NCBI RefSeq assembly: GCF_034522235.1
Contig: NZ_JAXHLN010000003.1
Coordinates: 2,232,001 to 2,296,000, forward strand
Source: Thiohalophilus sp.
Lineage (GTDB): Bacteria > Pseudomonadota > Gammaproteobacteria > UBA6429 > Thiohalophilaceae
Reading direction: 5' to 3'
Length of the DNA stretch: 64,000 nucleotides
The position numbers were made by a program, and so were the translations under genes. The notes under the pieces were generated by a model. The model saw only the letters and a list, made by a program, of their open reading frames with translations, did no database searches and had not been told where the DNA came from. This document shows positions 20,263-33,769 of the stretch, one piece after another; position 1 is the stretch's first letter; every line of letters begins with the position of its first letter.

Positions 20263-20768
20263 GCAAACAGAACGACAAAAGCGACCCGGCCACAGAAGAT
20301 AACCTGCTCAATGCGCTGGAGTCGATCAAGAGTCTGCTCGAACAGAGCGAGACCAAGCTCACTGCCGCGCGCGACAGTATCACACGTGCCAATGAACCCG
20401 GCGACTTGCAAAAGTCCCGTCGGCAAACCGGTAACGAGCCGGTCGTGCCGGTGCTGGAGGATATTATTGAGCCCGGCACCTATAAAGCGCCGGCCGAGCA
20501 GATGGAAATCCCGGAAATTACCGACGAAGCCGATATTGCAAACGACGGAACTTTCTCACCCAACAGTGAAGAACCTGCGACCATGAGCAATCCGACCCAA
20601 ACCGACAGCGACACCATGCTGGAGTTTCTCGATCATCTGCAGGCAAGCCTGGAAAAAGAGGTCCGCAACACGCTGATGCGCACCGTGGTCAACATTGAAA
20701 AAGAGGTCAAAAAAACCATCGCCGAACAGCTGGACACCATTCGGGAACAAATCCGCAACAAGGAATGA
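20259..20768 (+). CDS. Hypothetical coiled-coil protein between holC and valS
   Basis: 169-residue acidic, low-complexity protein without signal peptide or membrane segment. Two amphipathic helical regions are visible: residues 12-45 (NALESIKSLLEQSETKL) and 118-168 (MLEFLDHLQASLEKEVRN and onward), joined by a Pro/Glu-rich linker. Proteins of this look sit after holC in related genomes, but no function is assigned. Coupled to holC by a 4-base overlap. Confidence 0.75.
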   Translation: MSKQNDKSDPATEDNLLNALESIKSLLEQSETKLTAARDSITRANEPGDLQKSRRQTGNEPVVPVLEDIIEPGTYKAPAEQMEIPEITDEADIANDGTFSPNSEEPATMSNPTQTDSDTMLEFLDHLQASLEKEVRNTLMRTVVNIEKEVKKTIAEQLDTIREQIRNKE

Positions 20769-20774
20769 AAAGAT

Positions 20775-20855
20775 AATTTTAAATGTTGAGTTTTGAATGC
20801 TGAATTAAGTACCAACCCGCAATTCAAAATTTAAAATTCAACATTCAAAATTATT
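20775..20855. repeat. Palindromic repeat family A, copy 3
   Basis: Arms 20775-20806 and 20821-20855 with a 14-base spacer, made of ATTCAAA/ATTCAAC 7-mers. The right arm contains the TAA stop of the glycosyltransferase gene (20851-20853), so the element abuts and partly forms the 3' end of that gene. Convergent junction. Confidence 0.88.
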
Positions 20856-22362
20856 TAAAGCCGTAGCGTTCGTACATATAGCAACTGCCCACCGGCAGGT
20901 AATCGGGGATGCGGTAGTAGCGCTGAACGATATCGCTCAGGACTTCCTCGCGGTATTTCTGGTAATCAAACCCCTTGCCGACAAACAGGTGATAGTGCGT
21001 TTGTTCGATATGGAGCTGCTTGATTGTCGACTCGCGAAAATAGGGTCGATACGCTTCTTTTGAATGATGACTGAACACCAGGATATTCTTGCCATCAAAG
21101 CGGCGAAAATCGGTAATCTTGTCATCTTCCCGGCCATGATAGGAGCTGATACCGAATACCGGAATGTGTCGGCCCGAGTGATAGGCCAGCAGCGCCGACT
21201 CGCTGTAACTGTCTGTCATCAATACAAAATCCTCATATTCCGCCGCCGCTTCAAGGATTTGTGAGGTGCGCATACCCAACACCACATCGCGATAGGTATT
21301 CTCGCTGTAACCTTTGAAAACCCCCGGCGCCAATATCAGCAGCGCCCCCACCAATACCAGATGCAGGATCGTAAACGGCAACATGAAATAGAAGCATTTG
21401 CGCAGCTGCTGGGTGCTCAGAATCGGTGCCAGCGCCAGAAACAGAAACGGATAGAAACTCAACAGCCAGTGAAGCCCGATGGACTTCCAGAATGACAGCA
21501 GAAAGAACAGCCCGATGGGAATAAAAAACAGCCCGCCGAAGACGCTCTGGCGGCTGGTCAGACTCTCCCTGAACTCCCGCCACTGGCGTATCAGGTAATA
21601 GAGAATCGGCGGTGTCACCAGATAAACCAGCAAGACCAGATATTTGAGCGTCAGCTCCGGTGAGACTCCTGATCCGGCGGTGCGATTGACCAGGTTGAAC
21701 AGGTAGTTGTTCCAGCAGTTGTTATAGTTCCACCACAGGTTCAGTCCGATAAACGGCAAGGTGCCGAGGATAATCAGCAGCAGACCAAGATAGGGTCGCA
21801 AGCCACGACGGGTATACAGCACGATATACAGGAAATAGGCAATACCCAGCAGCCCGGCAAAGAACTTGGAGAAAAACGCCGCGCCCAGGAACAGGCCACA
21901 CAGCAGATACCACCAGAAATTATCGCGGCGCCGGGCAAAATAGAAACTGACGGCCGAGAGGAAGGACCAGAAAATCAGCGGTGTATCCGTGGTGGTCAAC
22001 ACACCCAGCACATTGACCGGTGCCACCAGATAGAGCACCGCCACCGCCACGGCGACCGCCTCATGAGTGCGCCGCAGCAACAGATAAATCGCCAGACCGA
22101 TAAAGCTGGTGAGCAATATCTGCGGCAGACGCAGCCACAGTGGTGCATCGCTGACCGCCAACATGGCGGAGAGCAACCAGCCCACCATGGGCGGATGATC
22201 GTAATAGCCGTAATCGGGATAATTACCCCAGAGAATGAAATAGGCCTCATCCCCGGTCATTGGCAGGTAATGGGCCAGCACCAGCTTCGCCACCAGGGTC
22301 AGCAGCAGATACACCCACAGTCGCGTGTGCCAGAAGTGTAAATCGGGAGCCAGCACATTCAT
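20851..22362 (-). CDS. Glycosyltransferase family 39-like (ArnT/PMT type) membrane protein
   Basis: 503-residue polytopic inner-membrane protein with 10-12 hydrophobic helices followed by a soluble periplasmic C-terminal domain (about residues 370-503). The first periplasmic loop has the catalytic acidic motif DEAYFILWGNYPDYGYYDHPP seen in PMT_2/ArnT enzymes that use polyprenyl-phosphate sugars. The acceptor could be lipid A or another glycolipid; not decided. Start uncertain: ATG 22362 (MNVLAPD) or 22380; neither has a strong ribosome-binding site. Confidence 0.82.
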   Translation of the reverse strand: MNVLAPDLHFWHTRLWVYLLLTLVAKLVLAHYLPMTGDEAYFILWGNYPDYGYYDHPPMVGWLLSAMLAVSDAPLWLRLPQILLTSFIGLAIYLLLRRTHEAVAVAVAVLYLVAPVNVLGVLTTTDTPLIFWSFLSAVSFYFARRRDNFWWYLLCGLFLGAAFFSKFFAGLLGIAYFLYIVLYTRRGLRPYLGLLLIILGTLPFIGLNLWWNYNNCWNNYLFNLVNRTAGSGVSPELTLKYLVLLVYLVTPPILYYLIRQWREFRESLTSRQSVFGGLFFIPIGLFFLLSFWKSIGLHWLLSFYPFLFLALAPILSTQQLRKCFYFMLPFTILHLVLVGALLILAPGVFKGYSENTYRDVVLGMRTSQILEAAAEYEDFVLMTDSYSESALLAYHSGRHIPVFGISSYHGREDDKITDFRRFDGKNILVFSHHSKEAYRPYFRESTIKQLHIEQTHYHLFVGKGFDYQKYREEVLSDIVQRYYRIPDYLPVGSCYMYERYGFK

Positions 22363-22504
22363 AACGGCGCAGTTTAGCATGGCCCGCAGCCCGCGGCGGA
22401 AATTTTGGGCTTTTCGGCCACCGCAGCATATGGCCGCACGGCGTGATTCGGTATAATGCCGGTTTTCCGGCCATCAACTCGCAAGCAACCGAATCGGATC
22501 TTTC

Positions 22505-25321
<2,817 letters not shown>

Positions 25322-25350
25322 TTAGCAGCCCTGTTTTCCACAGTCAAAAA

Positions 25351-25382
25351 AAAATGCCCCGCGATTTCTCGCGGGGCATTTT
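25351..25382. terminator. Bidirectional intrinsic terminator between valS and csp
   Basis: A 14-bp perfect stem (AAAATGCCCCGCGA, loop TTTC, complementary arm) with A-run on one side and T-run on the other, so it can end both valS and the convergent cold-shock gene. Confidence 0.93.
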
Positions 25383-25404
25383 TAAGACAGCAGATGTTTA
25401 AGGC

Positions 25405-25605
25405 TTAGGCCTGGACATCTGTCGCTTGCGGGCCCTTCTGGCCGTTCTCGACGTTGAAAGTCACTGATTGACCTTCAGTCAGAGTACGGAAGCCTGATCC
25501 GGTGATAGCCGAAAAGTGAACAAATACGTCATTGCTTCCATCAGAAGGAGCGATAAAGCCGAAGCCCTTGGATTCGTTAAACCATTTAACGGTTCCTGTT
25601 GCCAT
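25405..25605 (-). CDS. Cold-shock domain protein (CspA family)
   Basis: 66-residue single OB-fold RNA/DNA-binding protein. RNP1 is KGFGFI (about 13-18) and RNP2 is VFVHFS (about 27-32), both intact. Which Csp it corresponds to cannot be told. A long leader of about 110 nucleotides is implied by the upstream promoter, as is usual for csp genes under post-transcriptional cold control. Confidence 0.95.
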   Translation of the reverse strand: MATGTVKWFNESKGFGFIAPSDGSNDVFVHFSAITGSGFRTLTEGQSVTFNVENGQKGPQATDVQA

Positions 25606-25717
25606 GATAATTTACCTATTCAAAAGTTATTAATAAAAGTCCGATACACGTCTTGCGAGGTTTTCAACAGGTATTATCTTGGAAAGAAATACTGACAAGA
25701 ACCAGAGAGATGTAGCG

Positions 25718-25754
25718 TGAGTGTATTATACACCGAAATTTAACCGGATATACT
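25718..25754 (-). promoter_or_regulatory. Probable csp promoter
   Basis: On the minus strand TATAAT (complement of 25725-25730) is a consensus -10 within GTGTATAATACAC; a weak -35 lies about 17 bases upstream. Transcription would start near 25718 and give a leader of about 113 nucleotides before the csp ATG. Confidence 0.6.
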
Positions 25755-26046
25755 ACACATTTTTACTATATTGAGCCAAAAATCAGCATTACAAGCCTCC
25801 AGACCACAAAATAGCAAAAAACACCGGTTTAATCCCTGCTCGAAAGCCTGCCCCGGACTTCAACGCCGGCACACCCTGCGCAGCCCGTCCTGATCCCTCA
25901 ATACGGCTAATGGCTGGTCCGGTGTATCACAAACTCGCAACGTGTCGCGGATTTGTCACAAAGCGTATAGACGAGCCCGGTGTGACATCCCGAAAAGGCA
26001 TGCTAGGCTAATAGGACTTCATACAATGAAGATAAGGAGTCTCCCC
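25755..26046. other. Intergenic region upstream of the 2Fe-2S remnant
   Basis: About 290 bases with no gene or recognised repeat, part of a 440-base gap that also holds the csp leader. Just before the remnant there is AAGGAG at 26034-26039. No conserved operator was recognised. Confidence 0.5.
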
Positions 26047-26340
26047 TTGGTCACACTTTTCGCTAATGGCGACACCCACTCTCTCAATGTCGATGCCGAC
26101 ATGCCGTTGCTCTGGGCACTGCACGATGCACCGGGTCTGATCGGCACCCAATACGGTTGCGCCATCGCGGTCTGTGGCCCCTCCTCCGTGCTGGACAAGT
26201 CGATCACCCCCATCGAAAAAGTCAGCTCACCGGTCGCCGAGGCGGTGCAGAGTGTCAGGGAGAAACACGACGTGGTGCCGGGTAGCGATGGCCAGTCCAA
26301 CCCGGCGCGTCAACGGCGGCCATGGACACTGTCCGCCTGA
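26047..26340 (+). pseudogene. Remnant of a 2Fe-2S subunit of a molybdenum hydroxylase (IorA/CoxS type)
   Basis: The frame reads VTLFANGDTHSLNVDADMPL followed by LLWALHDAPGLIGTQYGCAIAVCG, a good match in pattern to the plant-type ferredoxin domain of IorA/CoxS small subunits. After the second cysteine the usual GACTVH segment with the remaining cysteines is missing, and the C-terminal CGYCQSGQ helical domain is reduced to a diverged stretch (DVVPGSDGQSN). At about 97 residues it is two thirds of the normal length and cannot bind its clusters. Start: TTG 26047 with AAGGAG, or ATG 26026. No large catalytic subunit is present nearby. Confidence 0.72.
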
Positions 26341-26353
26341 GGAAGAAACAGCC

Positions 26354-27337
26354 ATGGAAACCTGGGGAACCGACCGTGAAGTCATCCAGACCGCCCACCA
26401 GTGGCTGCAAGAAGGCCATGCGCTGGTACTGGTGACCGTATTGAAAACCTGGGGCTCCTCGCCCCGCCCGCCCGGCTCGCTGCTGGTGATGCGCCCGGAC
26501 GGCGTGCATGCCGGCTCGGTCTCCGGCGGTTGCGTGGAAGAGGACCTGCTGGCCCGCTATCGGCAGAATGAGTTGAGCGAGCTGCCCGTTCGACTCGATT
26601 ACGGGGTCGATCGCCAGGAGGCGACCCGCTTCGGCCTGCCCTGCGGCGGGCGGCTGGAGCTGTTGCTGGAACCGTTAAACGATCCGGATCAGCTGCAGCC
26701 GTTGCTGAGTGCCATGGAACAGGCCGAGCTGATGGCGCGTCGGGTGGATCTGGCCAGCGGCGAAGTCACCCTGGCGCCGGCCAGCGCCGATCAGGAATTC
26801 AGTTACACCGAGGACGCGGTGAGCAAGGTCTTTGGACCGCAATGGCAGATGCTGCTGATCGGCGCCGGCCATTTGTCACACTATGTCTCGCAACTGGCCC
26901 TGATGCTCGACTACCGGGTGATCGTCTGCGATCCGCGCGAGGAGTATGCCGCCGGCTGGCAGGTTCCCGGCACCCGGCTGATCGGCATGATGCCCGACGA
27001 GGCGGTCGACGAATACGCCGAGCATGAGCGCAGCATCGTGCTGGCCCTCACCCACGATCCCAGGCTGGACGACATGGCCCTGCTCGATGCACTCAGCTCC
27101 AACGCCTTTTATATCGGCGCCATCGGCTCGCAGCGCAACTGCGACGCCCGCCGCCGGCGCCTGCGGGAACTGGGGCTGAGCAAGACGCAGATCCGCCGCC
27201 TGCACGCCCCGGTCGGACTGGACATCGGCAGTCACACCCCGCCGGAGATCGCCGTGGCCATCCTCGCCGAGATCACCGCCTTGCGTAATGCCGCCACCGC
27301 GGTCGTGCGCAACCCGGATGCGGTCAGCGTGGCATGA
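26354..27337 (+). CDS. XdhC-family protein
   Basis: 327-residue XdhC/CoxI-family protein. Known members bind and sulfurate molybdenum cofactor for insertion into xanthine dehydrogenase-type enzymes. N-terminal XdhC_CoxI domain (TWGSSPRPPGSLLVMRPDG, GSVSGGCVEEDLL) and C-terminal Rossmann-type domain (LLIGAGHLSHYVSQLA; ALTHDPRLDDMALL; IGAIGSQRN). GAGGAAG precedes ATG 26354; the open frame continues upstream without homology. Overlaps the next gene by 4 bases (ATGA). Its expected client enzyme is not in the window. Confidence 0.9.
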   Translation: METWGTDREVIQTAHQWLQEGHALVLVTVLKTWGSSPRPPGSLLVMRPDGVHAGSVSGGCVEEDLLARYRQNELSELPVRLDYGVDRQEATRFGLPCGGRLELLLEPLNDPDQLQPLLSAMEQAELMARRVDLASGEVTLAPASADQEFSYTEDAVSKVFGPQWQMLLIGAGHLSHYVSQLALMLDYRVIVCDPREEYAAGWQVPGTRLIGMMPDEAVDEYAEHERSIVLALTHDPRLDDMALLDALSSNAFYIGAIGSQRNCDARRRRLRELGLSKTQIRRLHAPVGLDIGSHTPPEIAVAILAEITALRNAATAVVRNPDAVSVA

Positions 27338-27912
27338 GCCCCGTGACCGGGATCCTGCTGGCCGCCGGCCTCAGCCGGCGCTTTGGCAGCAACAAACTGC
27401 TGCAGCCCCTCCCCGATCAGATCCCCATGGTGGTGCAGGCCGCGCGCAAACTCAAAGCCGTGTTACCCGAAAGCGTGGCCGTGATCGGCCCCGATGATCC
27501 GCGCACCGCGGAATTATTAAGCAAAGAAGGCCTGCAGATTGTGATCAACCCGCAGCCCGAAGCCGGCATGGGCCGCAGCCTGGCCTGCGCCATCCGCGCC
27601 AGCCATGACGCCCCGGGCTGGTTGATCACCCTCGCCGACATGCCCTGGATCGACAAACAAACGATCCGCACGGTCGCCACGGCCGTGCAACAACCCCGGG
27701 ATATCGTTGCCCCCCTCTACGGCGATCGCCGCGGCCATCCGGTCGGCTTCGGCAGCGCCTATGTCCGGGATCTGTTGGCCCTGGACGGGGACAACGGCGC
27801 CCGTTCCATTCTCAACGCCAACCGGCAACATCTGACGCTGATTCCGGTCAACGATCCGGGTGTATTGCGGGATGTGGATTACCCGGAGGACATATCGAGT
27901 GCTGAGTGCTGA
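27334..27912 (+). CDS. MocA/MobA-like nucleotidyltransferase
   Basis: 192-residue NTP transferase of the MobA-like family; MocA attaches CMP to molybdopterin. Motif LLAAGLSRRFGSNKLL at the N-terminus, DMPW in the centre, and GHPVGFGSAY (RGHP motif) follow the CTP:molybdopterin cytidylyltransferase pattern. Coupled to xdhC, which supports a role in molybdo-hydroxylase maturation. The last five codons and the stop are read from a GAGTGCT tandem repeat, so the original C-terminus may have been altered. Confidence 0.87.
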   Translation: MSPVTGILLAAGLSRRFGSNKLLQPLPDQIPMVVQAARKLKAVLPESVAVIGPDDPRTAELLSKEGLQIVINPQPEAGMGRSLACAIRASHDAPGWLITLADMPWIDKQTIRTVATAVQQPRDIVAPLYGDRRGHPVGFGSAYVRDLLALDGDNGARSILNANRQHLTLIPVNDPGVLRDVDYPEDISSAEC

Positions 27913-28081
27913 GTGCTGAGTGCTGAGTGCTGAGTGCTGAGTGCTGAGTACTAAGTACTAAGAGCCGGGCACAAAATTAATTTTTAATTGACCACAAGCT
28001 ATCATTTAGCCAGTTTGTCAGGGAGCGCTATGCGCACCCTGACCTACCCGACTTGGTAATAAGTACTCAGAACTCGGCACT
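27897..28081. repeat. Heptad tandem palindrome, family E
   Basis: Seven perfect GAGTGCT units at 27897-27945, then GAGTACT and AAGTACT variants to 27960. The right arm at 28050-28081 (TAAGTACTCAGAACTCGGCA) is the inverted, diverged copy of the same heptads. About 90 bases of AT-rich spacer lie between. It ends 3 bases before the DUF2970 stop and supplies the stop codon of the mocA-like gene. Confidence 0.9.
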
Positions 28082-28084
28082 GAT

Positions 28085-28300
28085 TTACACTCCGGCCATC
28101 GACAGCACCAGATTGACAATGCCGATGATTATGGCGATAAAGATCACTACCCCGACAATACCCAGGGTGATGTACTGCCAGGGTTTGCCATGGGTAAAGT
28201 CCCGCTCATAATGACTGCTTTTCTGTACGCCGAGAAACCCCGCCATGACGCTCTTGGCAACATCCCATAAACTCGGGGCCTGGTTATTATCCTTATCCAC
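28085..28300 (-). CDS. DUF2970 family small membrane protein
   Basis: 71-residue protein with one C-terminal transmembrane helix (about 45-68). The conserved pattern LWDVAKSVMAGFLGVQ then ERDFTHGKP is that of DUF2970, a small proteobacterial inner-membrane family without known function. Convergent with the mocA-like gene across a heptad repeat. Confidence 0.82.
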   Translation of the reverse strand: MDKDNNQAPSLWDVAKSVMAGFLGVQKSSHYERDFTHGKPWQYITLGIVGVVIFIAIIIGIVNLVLSMAGV

Positions 28301-28357
28301 TACAACACCTGCCTTCTTTGACTATTCTGGATTCGAAGTCTGATTATATCATCCATT

Positions 28358-29629
28358 TCATAACTGCCGCGCCATGCGCTCGCCTTCCTTGACGTTGACC
28401 AGTAGTAACAGTCCGCCGCCAATCATGAATAACACCGTGATCGAAAGAATCGCCAGACGCGAGCTGTCGGTCAATACGGCGACCGACCCCATCATCACCG
28501 GGCCGATCACGGCGGCGAACTTGCCCATCATGTTGTAAAAGCCGAAAAACTCGCCGGATTTCTCTGGCGGGATGATACGCGCGTACAATGATCGGCTCAG
28601 TGACTGCACGCCCCCCTGCACCAGACCGATCACCACGGCCAGCAGATAGAACTCATACACCTCTTGCATGAAATAGGCCCAGGTGGTCACGAGAAAATAG
28701 ACACACAAAGCAATCAGAATCCCTGCCTTGGCGCCGATCTTCTGTCCCAGTATGCCAAACAACAAGGCGGCGGGGAAACCGACGAACTGGGTGATCAGCA
28801 GTGCGACGATCAGATCGTTACTGTCAAAGCCGATCGACATGCCGTAATCGACCGCCATGCGCACCACGGTATCGACCCCGTCGATATAGAGCCAGTAGGC
28901 TACCAGGAACAGGGACACCACTTTCAGTCGGCGAATTTCGGCAAAGGTATTGCGCAATTGCCGAAAGCCGCCGCGCACCGCCTTAAACACCGGCAACCGC
29001 AACCCTTCATCGGCCGGCACGTTGAATGCCAGCGGCAGGGTAAAGAGTGCCCACCAGATGGCCACGGTAATAAAGGCAAAGCGCACCGCCTCGCTGGTAT
29101 CGGCAAAACCGAACCAGGCCGGATAGAGTGTCATCAGCACATCCAGGCTAAACAACAATCCGCCGCCGAGATACCCCAGGGAAAAACCGTAACCGGAGAC
29201 CAGGTCATAATGCTCCGGGCGGGTGACCTTGACGATCAGTGCATCGTAGAAGATCACGCTGCCCATAAAGCCGATCACACCCAGCGCATACAGGACGGCC
29301 GCCGCCAGCCAGGCGCCTTTTTCCACGCCGTACAGTGCCGCGGTCATGATCATGCCAAGCGCGGCAAACGACAATAACAGCCGCTTGCGGGCCTGACCGG
29401 CATCGGCGATGGCGCCGAGAATCGGTGCCAGCAGGACAATCACGATACCGGCGGCGGAGTTGGCCACTCCCAGGTGAAAAGTACTGGTGGTCGCCGCCTG
29501 TCCGGCACTCCAGTACTGTTTGAAAAAGACCGGAAACAGTCCCGCCAGCATGACCGTGGCAAAGGCCGAATTGGCCCAGTCATACAATGCCCAGGAAAGA
29601 ACCTTTTTCTCGGTAAGCAGCTTCCACAT
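28358..29629 (-). CDS. MFS transporter, UMF1 family
   Basis: 423-residue carrier with 12 predicted transmembrane helices. It begins with the UMF1 signature (LSWALYDWANSAFATVMLAGLFPVFF) and has GGVQSLSRSLYARIIPPEKSGEFFG in the second half. Related to eukaryotic Atg22-like vacuolar effluxers; the bacterial substrate is unknown. Located between DUF2970 and aas on the same strand. Confidence 0.9.
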   Translation of the reverse strand: MWKLLTEKKVLSWALYDWANSAFATVMLAGLFPVFFKQYWSAGQAATTSTFHLGVANSAAGIVIVLLAPILGAIADAGQARKRLLLSFAALGMIMTAALYGVEKGAWLAAAVLYALGVIGFMGSVIFYDALIVKVTRPEHYDLVSGYGFSLGYLGGGLLFSLDVLMTLYPAWFGFADTSEAVRFAFITVAIWWALFTLPLAFNVPADEGLRLPVFKAVRGGFRQLRNTFAEIRRLKVVSLFLVAYWLYIDGVDTVVRMAVDYGMSIGFDSNDLIVALLITQFVGFPAALLFGILGQKIGAKAGILIALCVYFLVTTWAYFMQEVYEFYLLAVVIGLVQGGVQSLSRSLYARIIPPEKSGEFFGFYNMMGKFAAVIGPVMMGSVAVLTDSSRLAILSITVLFMIGGGLLLLVNVKEGERMARQL

Positions 29630-29688
29630 GCCGGTCTCGTTGTGCGTTTGTTGTTATTCCCGCAGGGCTCATACCCTGCGGGTATCGA

Positions 29689-31857
29689 TCAGGCCGCTGG
29701 CGATTGACCGTATTGCTGTTGCAATTGCCGATAATCGATCTTGCCGCTGCCCAGTTGCGGCAGCTTCGTCACAGAGACCAGCCTCTGCGGCACACCGGCC
29801 TCGGGGATACCCTGCTCGCGCGCGGTATCCAGCAGCTCATCGCGTTGCGGCCGTGACTGTGTGGTAACCAGTACCAGTTGTTCGCCGCCACGGTCATCGC
29901 TCACGCTGATGATGGCATGAGTCGCCCGCGGCCAGACACGGCTGACAAACTCTTCCATCTGCGCCAGTGACACCGTCCCGCCGTCGATCCGGGCAAAACG
30001 CCGGGCCCGGCCAATGATGGTCAAAAACCCGCGCTCATTCATAGTTACGATATCGCCGGTATCATACCAGCCCGGTCCGGCGGCGGTGGCTGGCGGCTGA
30101 ACCGTTGTGGGCTGGTCGGGTTGCAGATAGCCGCGCATCACGTTGGGCCCTTTCACCCACAGGCGTTCGCCGACTTCCACTCCCGGTTCGGCCACCAGCC
30201 GGTATTCCATGCCCGGGAGCAGTCGACCGACCGTGCCGGGGCGATTTTCCATTGCGGTATTGATGGCAATCATTGAGCTGGTCTCTGTCGTACCGTAACC
30301 TTCGAAAATGCGCACCCCGAACCGTTCGCTCCAGATCCGGCGGGTTGTCGCCTGCAGTTTTTCCGCGCCGGCAAACACATACCGAACACTGTAAAAATCA
30401 TAGGGATGGGCGAAACGGGCATAGCCGGCCAGAAACGTGTCGGTACCGAACAGGATGGTGGCATTGATGTCGTAGGCGATCTCCGGAACGATGCGATAGT
30501 GCAACGGGTTGGGATAGAAAAAGACCCGCACTCCGGATATCACCGGCAATATTGTGCCACAAGTCAGGCCGAAAGCATGGAACATGGGCATGGTATTGAG
30601 TACCACATCCCGCGAGCTGAAATCGGTGCGGCTGACCAGCTGCGAACAGTTGGCCAGCAGATTGGCGTGCGACAGCACCACGCCTTTGGACTCGGCTTCG
30701 GAGCCGGGGGTAAACAGCAGCACCGCCGGATCGTCCGGCCCGGCCTCGCCGGCACGACCGCGATACCCCAGCCGCGGAAACCAGGCCGCGAACATGCCGC
30801 GCAGTTTATGGTGCCAGCGAAGCGCACTGACGACCTCTTCGAGGTAAATCACCTTCACTTCCCGACCCAGTTCAGTGAGCAGCTCATGCAGACGGACATA
30901 ATCGGCAAACTGGCGCGAGGTATAGATCGTGTTGATGCGCCCGATGCGACAGGCCTCGAGCAGGTTTTTCACCCCGTCGGAATAATTGAGCAGCGCCGGC
31001 ACCCGGTGATAGATCTGCAGTGCAAACAGGGTGATCAGCGTCGCGGTGGTGTTGGGTAACAAAATACCGACGTTCTCGCCTCGCCGGGTACGGGCAGCAA
31101 GGGCGTCTGCCAGGATAAAACTGCGCCGGATCAGCTGACGATAGTTAATCGGCACCCGCTCGAAGTCCTCGGCGATCTTGTGCCGGCCGCCGTGAATGCG
31201 CTGCGCATCCAGTAATGCCTCGAAAATCGTGCAACGATAATGGCTGGTGGCGAACATCATCTCGGTCATAATGTCGGTCAGCTGCTCGCCGGCGTAGATC
31301 CGTCGCGCGCGCCCACGCACCTCGGCCGGCGCCCTGATCTTGCGCGGTGGCAAAACGGTCAGGGTAATGCGCGGGAACCAGCGCACCCGGATCCGCTTGC
31401 GCAGGCGGGAGAACGGCGAATACTGGGCACCATCGATGCGTACCGGCAATACATCGGCATCGACCTTGTCCGCCACCAGCCCCGGGCCGTGATAGATCTT
31501 CATCAACGCCCCGGTCACGGTGATCCGTCCTTCGGGAAACAGCACCACGCTGTGGTCGTCCTGCATATAGCGAATCAGCGATTTGAGGGAAAACGGACTG
31601 GTCGGGTCCATCACAAACAGCGTCACCAGCGGCTTGAACGGACGTATGAACCATTGATTGACCATGCGGGTATGGATGGCAAAACTCAACTCCCGCGGCA
31701 GAAACACCGTCAGCAAAAGACCGTCGAGAAAGGAGGTATGGTTGGCTATCAGCAGGGTGCGCGGACCGGCCTGCTGCAGGTTTTCCAGTCCCTGCACCTC
31801 GACCCGATAGAGCAATCTGAGTAAGGTGCGGAAAACGATCTTGAGTAGCGTTAACAT
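29689..31857 (-). CDS. aas: Acyltransferase / acyl-ACP synthetase fusion (Aas-like)
   Basis: 722-residue two-domain inner-membrane enzyme. Residues 1-190: PlsC-type acyltransferase with HX4D (NHTSFLD, H40-D45) and FPEGRIT near 109. Residues about 220-715: AMP-forming ligase of the ANL family with P-loop LFTPGSEAESKGVVLSH, the GYGTTETSS motif and a C-terminal lysine (GSGKIDYRQ). E. coli Aas reacylates 2-acyl-lysophosphatidylethanolamine and loads fatty acids onto ACP; the same role is expected here. Confidence 0.9.
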   Translation of the reverse strand: MLTLLKIVFRTLLRLLYRVEVQGLENLQQAGPRTLLIANHTSFLDGLLLTVFLPRELSFAIHTRMVNQWFIRPFKPLVTLFVMDPTSPFSLKSLIRYMQDDHSVVLFPEGRITVTGALMKIYHGPGLVADKVDADVLPVRIDGAQYSPFSRLRKRIRVRWFPRITLTVLPPRKIRAPAEVRGRARRIYAGEQLTDIMTEMMFATSHYRCTIFEALLDAQRIHGGRHKIAEDFERVPINYRQLIRRSFILADALAARTRRGENVGILLPNTTATLITLFALQIYHRVPALLNYSDGVKNLLEACRIGRINTIYTSRQFADYVRLHELLTELGREVKVIYLEEVVSALRWHHKLRGMFAAWFPRLGYRGRAGEAGPDDPAVLLFTPGSEAESKGVVLSHANLLANCSQLVSRTDFSSRDVVLNTMPMFHAFGLTCGTILPVISGVRVFFYPNPLHYRIVPEIAYDINATILFGTDTFLAGYARFAHPYDFYSVRYVFAGAEKLQATTRRIWSERFGVRIFEGYGTTETSSMIAINTAMENRPGTVGRLLPGMEYRLVAEPGVEVGERLWVKGPNVMRGYLQPDQPTTVQPPATAAGPGWYDTGDIVTMNERGFLTIIGRARRFARIDGGTVSLAQMEEFVSRVWPRATHAIISVSDDRGGEQLVLVTTQSRPQRDELLDTAREQGIPEAGVPQRLVSVTKLPQLGSGKIDYRQLQQQYGQSPAA

Positions 31858-31916
31858 TCGCTATTGATACCGGGTCACTGCCCGGTTTGTAAAGGGCTTT
31901 ACGTACTGTCTTTTAA

Positions 31917-32056
31917 CCGGCAGTTGAAAAACGTTAGCGAGGCCGCCGATGCAAGACAAAAATGGCCGAAAAAGCGGCGTTTATAGACAATAAATGAGCA
32001 TTTTGAGGGCATTGTTGACGCCGCAGCAGCAACGCAAGCAGTTTTTCAACGGCCTG
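31917..32056. repeat. MITE-like inverted-repeat element, family H
   Basis: 140-base element with terminal inverted repeats: left 31917-31933 (CCGGCAGTTGAAAAACG) and right 32040-32056 (complement CAGGCCGTTGAAAAAC). The interior is non-coding. Its right end touches the TAA stop of prfC. No target-site duplication is evident. Confidence 0.7.
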
Positions 32057-33637
<1,581 letters not shown>

Positions 33638-33769
33638 GAAGGGTCCAGCTATTAAAAGAGCGCTATTGTACAAAAAAGCGGTCGGGTTGGGCAGAGGCCT
33701 CTGCCCGGAAGTGGCATCAACCGGATCTGCCGTGCCTGCAAACGGCCTGATTGTCAAACGCCTGTCAGC

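Noticed and set aside
27897-27960. Possible CRISPR array or coding repeat
   Set aside because: Units are contiguous heptads without spacers and form a palindrome with 28050-28081; no cas genes nearby.
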